A stretch of DNA of 64,000 bases from Phytoseiulus persimilis (Eukaryota; Arthropoda; Arachnida; Mesostigmata; Phytoseiidae): contig CM075101.1 in the NCBI GenBank assembly GCA_037576195.1, positions 17,918,001-17,982,000 on the forward strand, in the 5' to 3' direction. Shown piece by piece: positions 11,818 through 22,400 of the stretch. The notes under the pieces were generated by a model. The model saw only the letters and a list, made by a program, of their open reading frames with translations. It had not been told where the DNA came from and ran no database searches. Position numbers and translations under genes: made by a program. Numbering within the stretch: position 1 is the first letter of the stretch; each line of letters opens with the position of its first letter.

Positions 11818-12845
11818 GTGAATCACATTCCAAGTTGGATGCACTGTACTCATAGAAAGGAACCTGAACAGGCGAGACACAATCGGCGAATTTCGAAAAT
11901 AGTAGAGATTTCGAAGGACACGCTGAAATGGGAAAGTCCGTATGAAAGGAGTCCCGGTGCTTTCCAGCTTGGATCGGGGTCATTGGACATTTTCGACACA
12001 GCGTGCTTAACGGACCTTCGGAATCTAGTGGAAGATACGGAAGGAACTGGAGCATCTAAGCCGGTACGGCGATCGAGGCATTCTACTCCAATATCCAAAA
12101 TCGGTGGATACGGTTCCAACAGCGGTGGGGATCGCAGGGTACGTGACAGCTCAGCGGTGACTGAGTCTTTTGCATTCTATGCCTCTCCATTCTGGGGACC
12201 GGCCGCACTCGAGCTCAAGAAAAAGCGGGTCCGAAGAATCTCAGCGATACGATTAACGAGATGCTATCGGACAGTTTCGACACAGGCCCTGTTAGACTTG
12301 GCGAGAACATCACCGCGGCAGTCACTGATCAGAGAAAGGATGAAGCTGTGCGCAGGAAATGAAAGACGAGATCTCCCTTATGACTCTTCGGAGACAGACC
12401 AGGGCCGCTCTGACAAGAGATCAAGGAGGAAACCATCGACAGGTGGAATGAGGACTGGCAGAGAGGAATTCCCGGCAGATGGACCTGTAGATGTATTCCC
12501 GACATCAGACCGTTGCTTAGCCGCGATCCTGGTGATCCTACATATTACACATCTCAAGTCCTCACCGGCCACGGTAACTTCCAGACGTAGCGAGCACTCA
12601 TCGAGAAGGCCCCAATCTGCATCCTCTGCAGCTCAGGCGTCCGAGAAGATGACGTCGAGCATACCATATTTTCATACAAAGCGCTTGGACCCACTAAGAG
12701 GAGCCTCGTACAAACTTCGGTCCAGCGCTCGTGCGCGAAATGTTGATATCGGAAAGTGCTTGGAGCAAAATCTCGAGGAAGCTGGAGTGCACCCTCAGAA
12801 AGAAAGATCACCTCATCAAGCTGATATTGATGAGGTGGTTTAATT
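11818..12845 (+). mobile_element. 3' end of an R1/I-clade-like LINE ORF2, broken
   Basis: The long open frame (341 codons) is not a host gene. Around 12,180-12,310 it contains YASPFWGPA and RCYRTVSTQALLDLA, typical of the region after the RT domain in R1/I-like elements. In another frame at about 12,400-12,670 come RWNEDW, GRWTCR-IPDIRP, VLTGHGNF and a C-x2-C...DDVEH zinc-knuckle-like end. The two parts are joined only by a frameshift, a stop follows the GHGNF block, and the last knuckle Cys is replaced. The RT and endonuclease parts are missing. The copy is dead. Confidence 0.75.
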
Positions 12846-12849
12846 GCCG

Positions 12850-14890
12850 TTTGAAGCGTAGAAGAACATTAGCAAGAAAGCATTCGCAAATCTGAAGTAA
12901 GCCCTTCTCTTTGGGGGAGCTTCGACACCGAGTGAACCCTCCAGGGATGGTCTACGAGCGGGACAATGAGTATTCTTCAGTCCCTGAGGGAAACGTCTCG
13001 GCGAACCAAGACTCTCAGGAATCGTTGCCATAATTGAGAAAAAAAATGGAGATGGGGAATCGGTTTGCGGTCCTAGTGCGGAGCACCTGTGGTTGGAGTG
13101 GGGTAGCCGTGTGTTCAAGAAAGGGACTTGACGGGGCAACTCGTAGCCAATAATGAAGAGCGGACTACGAACTGTGACGTAATGTCGCGTTTCGACCCCT
13201 AACATTGACATAAGAGTCAAACGCTTTATTCTCCTCGGAACGTCGAGCTGCGATGGAGCATTACATTGTCGCCGACCACAGCCGTCAAGGTCAAAAGAGG
13301 GAACTGCGGCCACATCTTCGGGTGCCCCACACCAAGAGACCTGCTTTGTATAAATCGTCAATCGACTTTGTGCATGCAATCTTCCCTAACTGTCCACCGG
13401 TTGGCGCTAAACGTGACAAATCGGAAAACCTCCTCTCCCTGCTTCCCACCAAATTGTGGCGCTGTGGTCAGATACCAACTGCTGGTAGGCTTTGGCCTGA
13501 TGGAGACCACGTTCGCCCACGAAGATGCCAACCATGGGTCCCGGACGAAACGGAAGAGCACAACCTCTGTAAATTATCTTGGCTGAAGATCGCCTAATAT
13601 GATGCGACTCATCGACGCTCTACTCGAGGGGCACTGGTCCCTTCCCCACGATGGGGCCTTGCCTGTTTCCGTTCCTCAGGGGCATATGAGTGCTGTCCTT
13701 TCCAAAGAACGGGGCTGAATCCTTCATGCGGAGTCTCCCAGTTGTTCCAATGAAACTGAAAATTCGACCGTTTGATTGGAACGGCCCAATTAAAAGGGAA
13801 CGAAACTTCCTATTTTCTCACGTCAAACTAGTTGTAACGCTTGGGACTGTGGAGATAATCATCTCTGACTCTCCGTAATATTCCCAATCACGTGTCGAGC
13901 TCCAGAATTCAGAAATGATGGCTCTCGATCGGAATCGAGCGTCTCTGTGTGGAATTCGCTCGAATTCATGTTCCCCTGTGGTATCTGAGCATCGGAGTCG
14001 CCAAGCATTAGGATCAGGATTGAGCGCAAGTTCTCCTCGAACTGAATTTCATAACAGTCCTTCTTGCACTCCGCAAGTATTTCTCGTCCCCAAAGGCATG
14101 AATTAAGTTATCTCTATCCTCTTCAAGTTCAATTTCGCCAATCATTCCTGCATCACATGTAATATCCTTCCATGATGTGTCCGGAGGTGAATGCCTTAGG
14201 TATGTCTGCTCGCGAAAAAAACGTCTCACGGTATATGTTCGTGTTCGAGAACGTTGAGATCGATTTGTTTGTATGTTCGATTGGAATCTCACAAGTTTAA
14301 TATGTGTATATGAATTCGCAAGGTATGCATATGAGTTCCATGTGAGACTGGAAGGAGCTTATGAGGTTCCAGGCTGCAATCGCTGTTTGCTCGTTCTGCC
14401 AGCTGACAGGCTTGTTTGGTTGCTCACTCGCTTGTCAGGGCAGGTGAATCGAATATTAGAATGGATCGCACGGTATATGTGCTTTCAGCAACACCCGACA
14501 ACATCAGACAATACGGTTGTTGTGCATGGACAGATTTTCGAGGTTCCGAGGAGCAATACATTGGCGCGAAAGTAATATGATCCGCATTGTATTTACCCAT
14601 CCAAATGGTTCCGCTCTGCCTGCTAATGTTGGTTGATCTGCTGTTTCTCCGAACGCCCCTCTGCGGGAAAGATATATTCGCTTCTAGATCTAGATTTTGC
14701 CCTGATCATCATTTACCTGGCGCGCATCCAAGGACATTCCGTCGCACGGTTTCAACCAATCCTCCGGGAGTCGGAGTGGTAGAAAAGCAGAGTTTCGTGG
14801 GGATGAATTGTTCTCATTCTTACTCGCTGACGGTCCGCCGCCCTGAGTCGTGTTCCGAAATTCTGAGACCGCATCCTCAATAGCACATGA
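12850..14890. other. No supported gene
   Basis: Frames near 12,840-13,379 (minus) and 13,253-13,597 (plus) are open but cysteine/arginine-rich and unassigned. They may be further LINE debris. Nothing else is supported here. Confidence 0.4.
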
Positions 14891-14894
14891 ATGA

Positions 14895-14900
14895 TTTATT
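14895..14900 (-). terminator. Poly(A) signal of the 15-kb minus-strand gene
   Basis: AATAAA on the minus strand lies 84 bases after the TAG at 14,984. Its spacing suits a short 3' UTR. Confidence 0.5.
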
Positions 14901-14983
14901 CATTTATATTTATGTACAAAATTCGTGTGCTCCAAATTCTCTCCGACGCGATAGATTCCTTTTTTCGGTTCATCAAAACACAG

Positions 14984-15485
14984 CTAGCTGATATTCTCTA
15001 ATTCAACTGGCTCTCCTTTTTCGAAATCAGGGAGTGATTCCGGGGTAGCTTGCTCAGGAAGTAGGTCGTCCCAAACATCTGCCGCGAGAACGCGTATTAT
15101 GATCAAAGCTGATACAACATAAATGTGAATGATATCAAAGTACACATCTGAGTTCCCTCATATTTTTCAGGAATAACTTCTCCATTGCACATATTTCTAG
15201 AGGTCTCACTTGATAGCCGGAATGACTCACAGCCATGATGGCCTCGGCTTCTCCAACGGTAAGTAACGACGGAAAGCTTCCCGTCGAGAGGGACGTGAAG
15301 CGACTAGCACCTGGTAGTGACGCACCAGGATCTTTGTTCCAGCAGCACTTCGCAAAATAATCAGCGGAGATCGATTTCGACGCGAGTAATAAATCAGCCC
15401 GAGATAACGTCTCAAGAGGATGAGGTCGACACAGCAAATAATTTTCATCGATATCGTCCTGGTACAATTTGGCTTCGGGTTTATT
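14984..15485 (-). CDS. 3' end of an unrecognised minus-strand gene (two exons seen)
   Basis: Exon 15485-15326 starts after gaatttcccag in phase 0 and reads NKPEAKLYQDDIDENYLL onward to WNKDP, with donor CCTG|GTGCGT. Exon 15078-14984 starts after tctcgcggcag and reads VWDDLLPEQATPESLPDF and GEPVELENIS before TAG. The phases agree (1 to 1), giving 85 residues with an acidic C-terminus. Upstream exons must exist but I could not place them. An open stretch near 15,700-15,550 (MIEFSERRES) is a candidate without a matching donor. The family is unknown to me. The donor choice inside the first exon is the weakest point; GTGAGT and GTGAGA sites occur further on in the same open frame. Confidence 0.5.
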
Positions 15486-15489
15486 CTGG

Positions 15490-17325
15490 GAAATTCATCA
15501 AGTTATTCTTGTCTTTCTTGCCGATTGGGTCATGAGGGAATCTGTTCGAGCTCTGTTCTGCTTCTCGAGGTCGAGCTGATTGATTCCCTTCGTTCCGAAA
15601 ACTCGATCATCTCACACTGTCGAGCAGTCATCTTGAGATTGTTCCAAGATGCCTCGTGATTTCGATCAAGTCTTACTCAACTCGACTTCTCACTGCCGTT
15701 CAAGCTTCGTCCTGAAACATGTGCTCGTAGTATCGGTCGAAATACCGTATCCGGAACGCGGAACTCGCAACAACCTCATTATTAGGATAAAATCAACTCG
15801 CTCCAACGATCGATGCTGGGTGTGTCGAAATCGTGGTGTAATCAAACGAATCAGAATGGTTTCGCTCCGATAAGCCTCAGCATTCGCAAGTTTTCCTGCG
15901 AGCGCTCGGGAGCCCTGCGCCCAATCGTGTATAAATTTGCTCTGTTCCTGCTGCAGCCAGCTCTAAGCTCAACACGACATTGTCAAAATCCACGGTCCCT
16001 ACCTAATCTGCAGGTGTTGCGACGCTGATCCATCAGCAGCGGTCAATGGTTTTGTCGTGTATCTGGGTGCAAACCGAATATCAATGCAACTGTACACAGT
16101 TGGTCACTCAGATTGAACATCGGGGTAGTTCGCCTTCCGTCAGGAGAATGGTATAACTAGACGAACACGAACAGAGAAGAGTCATGTGGCGACATAAAAC
16201 GATTCCTCAGAGACAATCCGCAGGGCTGGGAGTTGGCGCCGGCGTTTCCGCCGACCACTCGCGTTGAGTTCCCGAGCATTTCTAACAGGAATCGCGATGC
16301 TGTGAATTTTCTGAAATTTTTGGGGAGGAAGACCGGAAAACTCGCGAAAGATTGCGATCTGGAAAGCTCCGAACCAGAATGAATTCATTTTGACCACTTC
16401 CATGGACTTACCAGGCACCAATAGAACATTTTGCAAGGCTAAAACTAGTTGCATTGGGAGCTCGCATGGTGAAAAATGCCTTCCCTGAACTCAGCCTCTC
16501 GCTGCTAGATTACAGCCAACTTCGAGTTTTAAACTTTTCGGTTCCGGCTCGGTTTCGGAGCAAACCTCCTCGAATCTGCGCTGTGGAAGCTCTAACAAAT
16601 TGCTCTCCGGGCCACGTGCGATATGCGAAAGTAAAGGCTCTGTTCGAAGTATCGTTTCTCGCCCTGATGTGCGACCCGCGCGGAAAATCCACAGATGTTT
16701 TAATACATATTCCTTCGTATGCATCGGATGATTCAGAATCAAAATTATTGCATCATCAGCGATGTGAAAAATCGCCTCTCAGTGGTTGTCTTCAAATTAT
16801 GAACGCTCGGTTTGCCGAAATACACGGCATCAGGGCTCGAGTCGGCAAACTCACGGATTCTTTGGTGGCCAAGACCAGCTCCCAGCTCTGACGATGGGCT
16901 CAAATAGCGGTGGCAAATAATGCGCTGTAACATATGATTATTAAGAATGGGTCTCAAATTGGAGCCTAAGGATAGAGTTTGTACCGTAAACGTTGGGTCT
17001 CTGGTGGGGGAGAGGAACCTGATATCACTTTATCAGGGTGGAGTTTTTCCTGGGAGCTCAGAGATTATGAACCTCTGGAGTCATCCTCAGTCATCTGGAC
17101 CTCTCTCCAGAGCGGAGCAATAGTTTACAAGGAACGCGTGTCAACAAGTTTCATCTTGTGAAGAGTCGGCTTTCGTTTTCCTACTGTATGTTTGTCGGCA
17201 CCCTATTCGTGTGAATACGAGCTCGTCTGCAGTGACACTCGGAAAGGTTGCAAACTTCTTTCAAGAAATGGTAGATTATACTTTTATGAAAACTAGTGCT
17301 TGCGAATATATTACAATATCTGCAG
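15490..17325. other. Probable upstream exons or introns of the 15-kb gene; unresolved
   Basis: Open frames on both strands (145 codons plus at 16,454-16,891; 90 codons minus at 16,182-16,454) cannot be chosen between. A minus-strand stretch reading HIADDAIILN near 16,740-16,770 resembles an RT catalytic box but has no flanking RT motifs. Confidence 0.3.
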
Positions 17326-18275
17326 TCCGCTGCGATTCGACTCTGTGGGATGCGTTGGAAAGTTTGAGCGGAGGTAAGTCACGACAATCGACGCGAAATG
17401 TGGTCATCGTCAAGCTTTGTGAATATTCGAATGACCCCACGATTGACTCCTTACGTCTGCGTTGGCCAGAATAGGGAGGGGAAGAGTGTTATCTCGGCAG
17501 GTTTTGGATCAAATCTCTGGGTGCCTCAGATTATCAGAACCTTCGTTTGCTCTCACTCCGATCTTTCTGTAAGGAAAGGTACTCGCCTTGTGGAACGGAA
17601 AATTTCTTGTGAAATCTCATAACTGTCCACCAACGTTGGCAAGTACCAAGTGTCCGAACGTAATAAATATGGGAGTTGTGTGATGGTGAAATCATCTCTG
17701 TATGACTGGGTGTCCTTCACTGGAATGAATCCTATCCTCGCGTGTTTGTTCCTTGTTTCGTTCATGACTTAGAAGTTGGTGTCGATGATCGAGTGGTTCA
17801 AAGGGCGTGTTGCGTGAGTCGAGGCAAGTTTTCTCGGAGAGGGAAGCGGCCGTTATAGTTGGCTCCGAGAACAAACCTCTCAAACTTTCAGGATGTACAG
17901 GAAAAACAATCGAGTCTGTTTACAGTGGCTGTATGCGTCAAGTTCCGTCATTCTTCTGGTCTGGTTGTTGCGATCAGGTAAGACTAATTAAGAGTGAATG
18001 CCGCAGTATTCATCGAGATACTGGTAATAAGTCGCGGAATCCTGCGATCATCGGCAAACTTCGGCGGTCAGCGATACAATTGAGGTAAATGAGCAGCTCC
18101 TGGGCTTCATATGTGGATGTAGTCTCAAGCTCAGGTTATGAAGAATGGCAATGAAGATCAGTGTTATGATGATGAAGATGATGATGATGGCGAAGGTATA
18201 CCGTCCATAACTGTCGGAATTGGTATCGACACTGAGTCGCTATCGCTGTTCGGAATTTCGTCGGGTCTCGCGTGA
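17326..18275 (+). CDS. Candidate plus-strand exon chain with acidic C-terminus
   Basis: Three exons, 17326-17373, 17892-17977 and 18135-18275, have good splice sites (ctgcag / GGAG|GTAAGT; actttcag / CAG|GTAAGA; aagctcag). Their phases agree when read as RCDSTLWDALESLSG, then CTGKTIESVYSGCMRQ, then VMKNGNEDQCYDDEDDDDGE and a stop at 18273. A second frame of the middle exon reads as a hydrophobic signal-anchor (MYRKNN...ILLVWLL) and would make it a first coding exon instead. An alternative ending splices from GAAG|GTATAC (about 18,196) to an exon at about 18,488-18,711 reading VVFVEEESSSSSSEISDFW. I do not recognise the protein. Its 3' end would face that of the channel gene. Confidence 0.35.
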
Positions 18276-19239
18276 TCGCTTGAAGAAGGAGAAGCAGGAG
18301 AAGCGAGAGTTTCTGGAAGACCGGATGGATATCATGTAGCATGTTTGAGCAATAATGATTCCCGTCTTCCCATTGAGGTGGATTCCCGCCCATTTTCCAA
18401 CCGCTGTACAAGAAGGCGTCAGACGCGTGGAGCAAGGGTCGGCGAATTCGGTACACGGGGCCACAATTCGGGCCCGCTCATAAGAGGTGCCCGTTCAATA
18501 CAGCGTGGTGAGAAGGAATGCGGTACTGCCCGCTTTGCTGGATTCATATTTTCGGAACGTCCTACCTTTCGCGAGTGCCGAGTCCAAAAACTCGTCGTCA
18601 ATATCTATGAAGAGGGTCGTCTTTGTAGAAGAGGAGTCATCTTCGTCTTCATCTGAGATCTCGGATTTCTGGCCCTGGAGTCGGAGTCCTGTAGCACGGG
18701 GAGATATGTAGCAGCGACGAACCAGATGTCAATATTCCGGAGCAGGTGGACTGCAGAAACTAATAGCGCAGAACTAACCCTCTTTAATGGTCGGGAGGCC
18801 CATGTTCTGCCCGGTTGGAGACCACGTGGCGTCGTCCTGCGATGATACGCCCGGCTGATCGTCTCGTCTGTTATCGTGCATCTCTACGTCCTCCTCAAGG
18901 TTTTCTTCTATCGTTCCCGTAGAGCAATGCTCGCTTCCCGATTCCAGATCAGCGTCGGCTATCAGGGGTGACGCCCGACCACGAGGGGCTTCATCGTCGA
19001 GACTGGAGGGAAGACGAGTTTTCGTAGCGACATGGCCACTTCGACTGTTGATTCCGAATATATCGGTGGACCGCTCTCACTAGCGCACATCGAGTGACCT
19101 AGTATCACTCGGCCGCGGATTCAGGATAGGGAGTTGTAGGACAACGGACCAGTAGCCTGATTCGCTCATGAGCGTGAGCTTAAATTCTGGGGGATTATAT
19201 TCGACGCTACGTGGACCCTCAATCCCCATTCCGTGGCAG

Positions 19240-19245
19240 TTTATT
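19240..19245 (-). terminator. Poly(A) signal of the CNG-like channel gene
   Basis: AATAAA on the minus strand lies 60 bases past the TGA at 19,305. It is the only perfect hexamer close behind the last exon. Confidence 0.6.
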
Positions 19246-19304
19246 GAGAGCGAGATGATTTTTCAGCTGGCTAATTGAAGTGCTGAAGGCATTTTCTATT
19301 AGTC

Positions 19305-19491
19305 TCAAAGCGAGCGCAGTCGACAACATTTGTCGCCAGCTGTAACAAGTTCCATTAACGAGCGAGCGTTCTCGTCAAGCTCAGAGTGCCGGATTCGAAG
19401 GAGAACGAGCTCGCGCAGAGTACGATGCGACTGCTTGAGAGATCGAAAATGGACAGACGAGCTGAGGTTGCCCAAACACCTACGCTGTGAG
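19305..19491 (-). CDS. CNG-like terminal exon 28
   Basis: It follows ctttccttaccctag in phase 2. The reading SLKQSHRTLRELVLLRIRHS, then ELDENARSLMELVTAGDKCC ends at TGA (19,307-19,305), 60 bases before AATAAA. The other acceptor (ggtag, about 19,529) would give a stop within ten codons. Confidence 0.6.
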
Positions 19492-22400
19492 CTAGGGTAA
19501 GGAAAGCTTGATAGTCGGCAGGAACTCGCGACTGCGCATGAAATTAACTCTTCATATCCTTTTTCCATCTTCTACCAGCAACGTCTTGAACTATTGGGAA
19601 TCGCAAGTTTTTTCGCTCACCTTTTCCAGGGTTGCGAACTGCGGCTCCTAGAGTTGGAGCTCGTGGGACTCTGCTCGGCCATGGAGCTGTAGCGGGATTG
19701 ACAGAAAGCCCTAGAAAGCATCGTAGATTCAGTTTGACGGCCCCGCTCGGCCAGGACGAGATATTCCGCTTCCGAAGTTCGCATGACGTAAAACTTGAGC
19801 TCAGTCCAGGAATCGATCAAAACAACCGAGTATAAATAAGTTAAAACGATGAGATGATGGCAACGTACTTTCTACGAAATGCTGCTACACGAGAATCCTG
19901 ATTTTGGATCGTTTGGGAAGACGGAGAAGAGACTTCCCGCAATCGAAGATTTTGGTCGGAGCGAGAAAGCACCGATTCTACGCAAGGGCTGGCAGAGCTC
20001 ACTGAAGAGCATTGGCTGTCTGAAGGCAAGATTCGCCTCCTGGAGAAAGAAACGCTCATGGAATCAGACCACCTCCTCACAGCCTTCGTGCTGTCTCGAT
20101 GTTTCTTCGTCTCGCGGAGTTTCCATGCAATCAACCCGTTGAAAGTGTTTTCAGGATCCGCCCGATGACGTTCCGAGCGTGGTTGTTCAGATCACACAAT
20201 CATCAGTTTTCGCTCGAAGTCTGGCAACCCAGTTATGGCGACTCAAAGAGGCGTATTCTTACAAAGCGCAAATCGAGAACCATGATTTACACGAGCAGGA
20301 TGGTATCCATGAATCATGAAGATGACAACGATGATGGCAAAGCGTCACCATACACGTACCGGGCTTGTATCGTTGGAACGTCAACCGAAGCGAATCTGGC
20401 GAGTGATGCTCGCCGGATCTCCGCTCGTCTCGAGGTCGTTCCGGGTTCGGGGTACCGTCCACGGGTGAAAAGCGCGCGGGGAGATCGTCTGCAAGTGGAA
20501 GTTCGGTTTGAAGACTCATCACTGGTGCCTGGAAGTTCAGGCAATTTTTCGAAAATATCCCCTCATCGAAATGGATCGATCCCGGTGGATTGATAGAATA
20601 ATTTCGAAAAACTGCCCGAACTTCCAGCATCTACTCATAACTGTTACAACCGAACTAGTGATGGGTGGCTCGCGCCCCCGTTTGCAAGGAAACGGAGTCG
20701 CGGTCAATGGATAACTGCTCCGCTTACTCCCACTACCCGAGTTCGTCGCTGCTGGAGTTCGAAGTTGGGAAGTGGGGACGCGCGGAGAGGAAAGTCCTTC
20801 CGCAGCTGATCTGCTTCAAGTTCTTGATTTGCCTCCGTGGAGGAATCGCTCACCCGTATCGACGGCGAACTTCTTTTGAGTCGCGAGGATCCCGACTGTT
20901 GCCACCGAAGTTAGGGTAACTTGTCGACGCGTCAGCCTGCAGGACGAGGCGCTCCCACGACTGGATGTCGCAGGACGAATGTCGACGGCCTGCAGTATAA
21001 ATTCTTCGGAATACGGCTCAGTTGTCGAACAAGCCATGCGTTCATCTCGAACTCTGCGATGCTCGGGCCCATTGGTCCCCTGCGATCCAATTTACCTTCG
21101 AGGGAGCGGCGTTTCATCTTCTCGTCGAACTGCTCCACGAGCATCTTCACCTCCCAGTCGTCACAGGAAGGTTGTCGGGCGTCCTCGACCTTCAGAGGAG
21201 GCACGTGTTCTTGGCTGGAGTTGTTGGAACGCGCTGCCTGAACACCGAGTATATAAGATTAACGCTGGTAATGGGGGCCTGGTCGATGTCAAAATTCAAG
21301 GCTGTGAGAGTTAGATGACGGTCCTCGGGATCCAGACGAATACCAAACCTTCGACGAGGGGGGAGCGGTCGATCAGATGGACCACACGGGGAAATAATCT
21401 TGTCGTCGGATGGGAAAGGGAACAGAATTGTAATAAAAAACATTCTCGAACAACGATTCTTGCCGTCGGAAGATTAAACAGGACGCAAACGGGGAAAACT
21501 TCCGATTGAATCGATCTATGGGGATCGCTTTCGGCTCAAATGGGATTCCAGAACGTGATCGGGGAGCAATGGTGAGGAGAATGTAAAACGATGCGAAACA
21601 AACGACACTGTGACTGGACGGAGTTAAGAATGGACCGCAACCGGAAGATCGAGCGGAAAAACGATTCGATAGCAGAGCGCGATACGTGGGGCATTGAGTG
21701 GCTTTCAAACGTCTGTACGAGTGTAGCGTAGCCGCGGTGCGTTCCACAATCACCTGTTTTATGGACAAAGCGGTGTCCTGCTTCGACCCGCGTTTCGCCG
21801 GCTTTTCCGAGCTGGGTTTCCTCTCAAATGATGCCGAATGATCATGTGAAGGGATCGATCGTCTGGCACTCTCCACAAAGTTGTCCGGAATTTGCGGAAA
21901 TTCGAGTTTCCATAAGTCGTCAGGTCCCATTTTCGAAGCCGCCACCTGAAGGCCATCGAATTTCGAATTCATATTTCTATGAGTAGGTCCGGAATCAATC
22001 ATTGGAGCGCCGGAATCAGCAATGCAGCAAGAGGAATAGCGTCGGCAAAATCAGCGAGTCCAGCTACGCTAGGGACTAGCACACACTAATGAACCGATGA
22101 AGCGTATTCAAGAGCCGTGTCGAGTCGGAATCCAGGAATCGTCTCTCATCGTGATGATGCTCGTCAAAGATTCGATATAGAACGACGACAGCTCACATTT
22201 ATCTGACCGGACGTCCGAAACGAGGCCCGGGTGAGCTCTCTAGTCGAGCGCTTCGATTGTCGTTCTCAATTGTGGGATTCTTTGAGTACTGCGAACGTTG
22301 CATTCATTTGTTTGGCTGCGGCTTTCCGCGGGATCGAAACTGTTCGGTGTTGCTCGTGGTTCTCTATCGATGTTTGATTGTTTGATGTATTGTTTGATCC

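Noticed and set aside
11818-12843. 341-codon plus ORF as a host protein
   Set aside because: It contains LINE ORF2 signature blocks, and the rest of the same element continues in another frame.
16735-16775. HIADDAIILN on minus as an RT catalytic box
   Set aside because: There are no other RT motifs around it and no transposon ends; a short match can arise by chance.
19500-19545. Upstream acceptor for the last channel exon (ggtag at about 19,529)
   Set aside because: It leads to a stop within ten codons; the ccctag acceptor keeps a 62-codon open frame up to the poly(A) signal.
19840-20142. Plus-strand acidic frame opposite channel exon 26 (EKETLMESDHLL)
   Set aside because: The minus strand here has both a strong acceptor and a strong donor with matching phases; the plus frame lacks a good acceptor.
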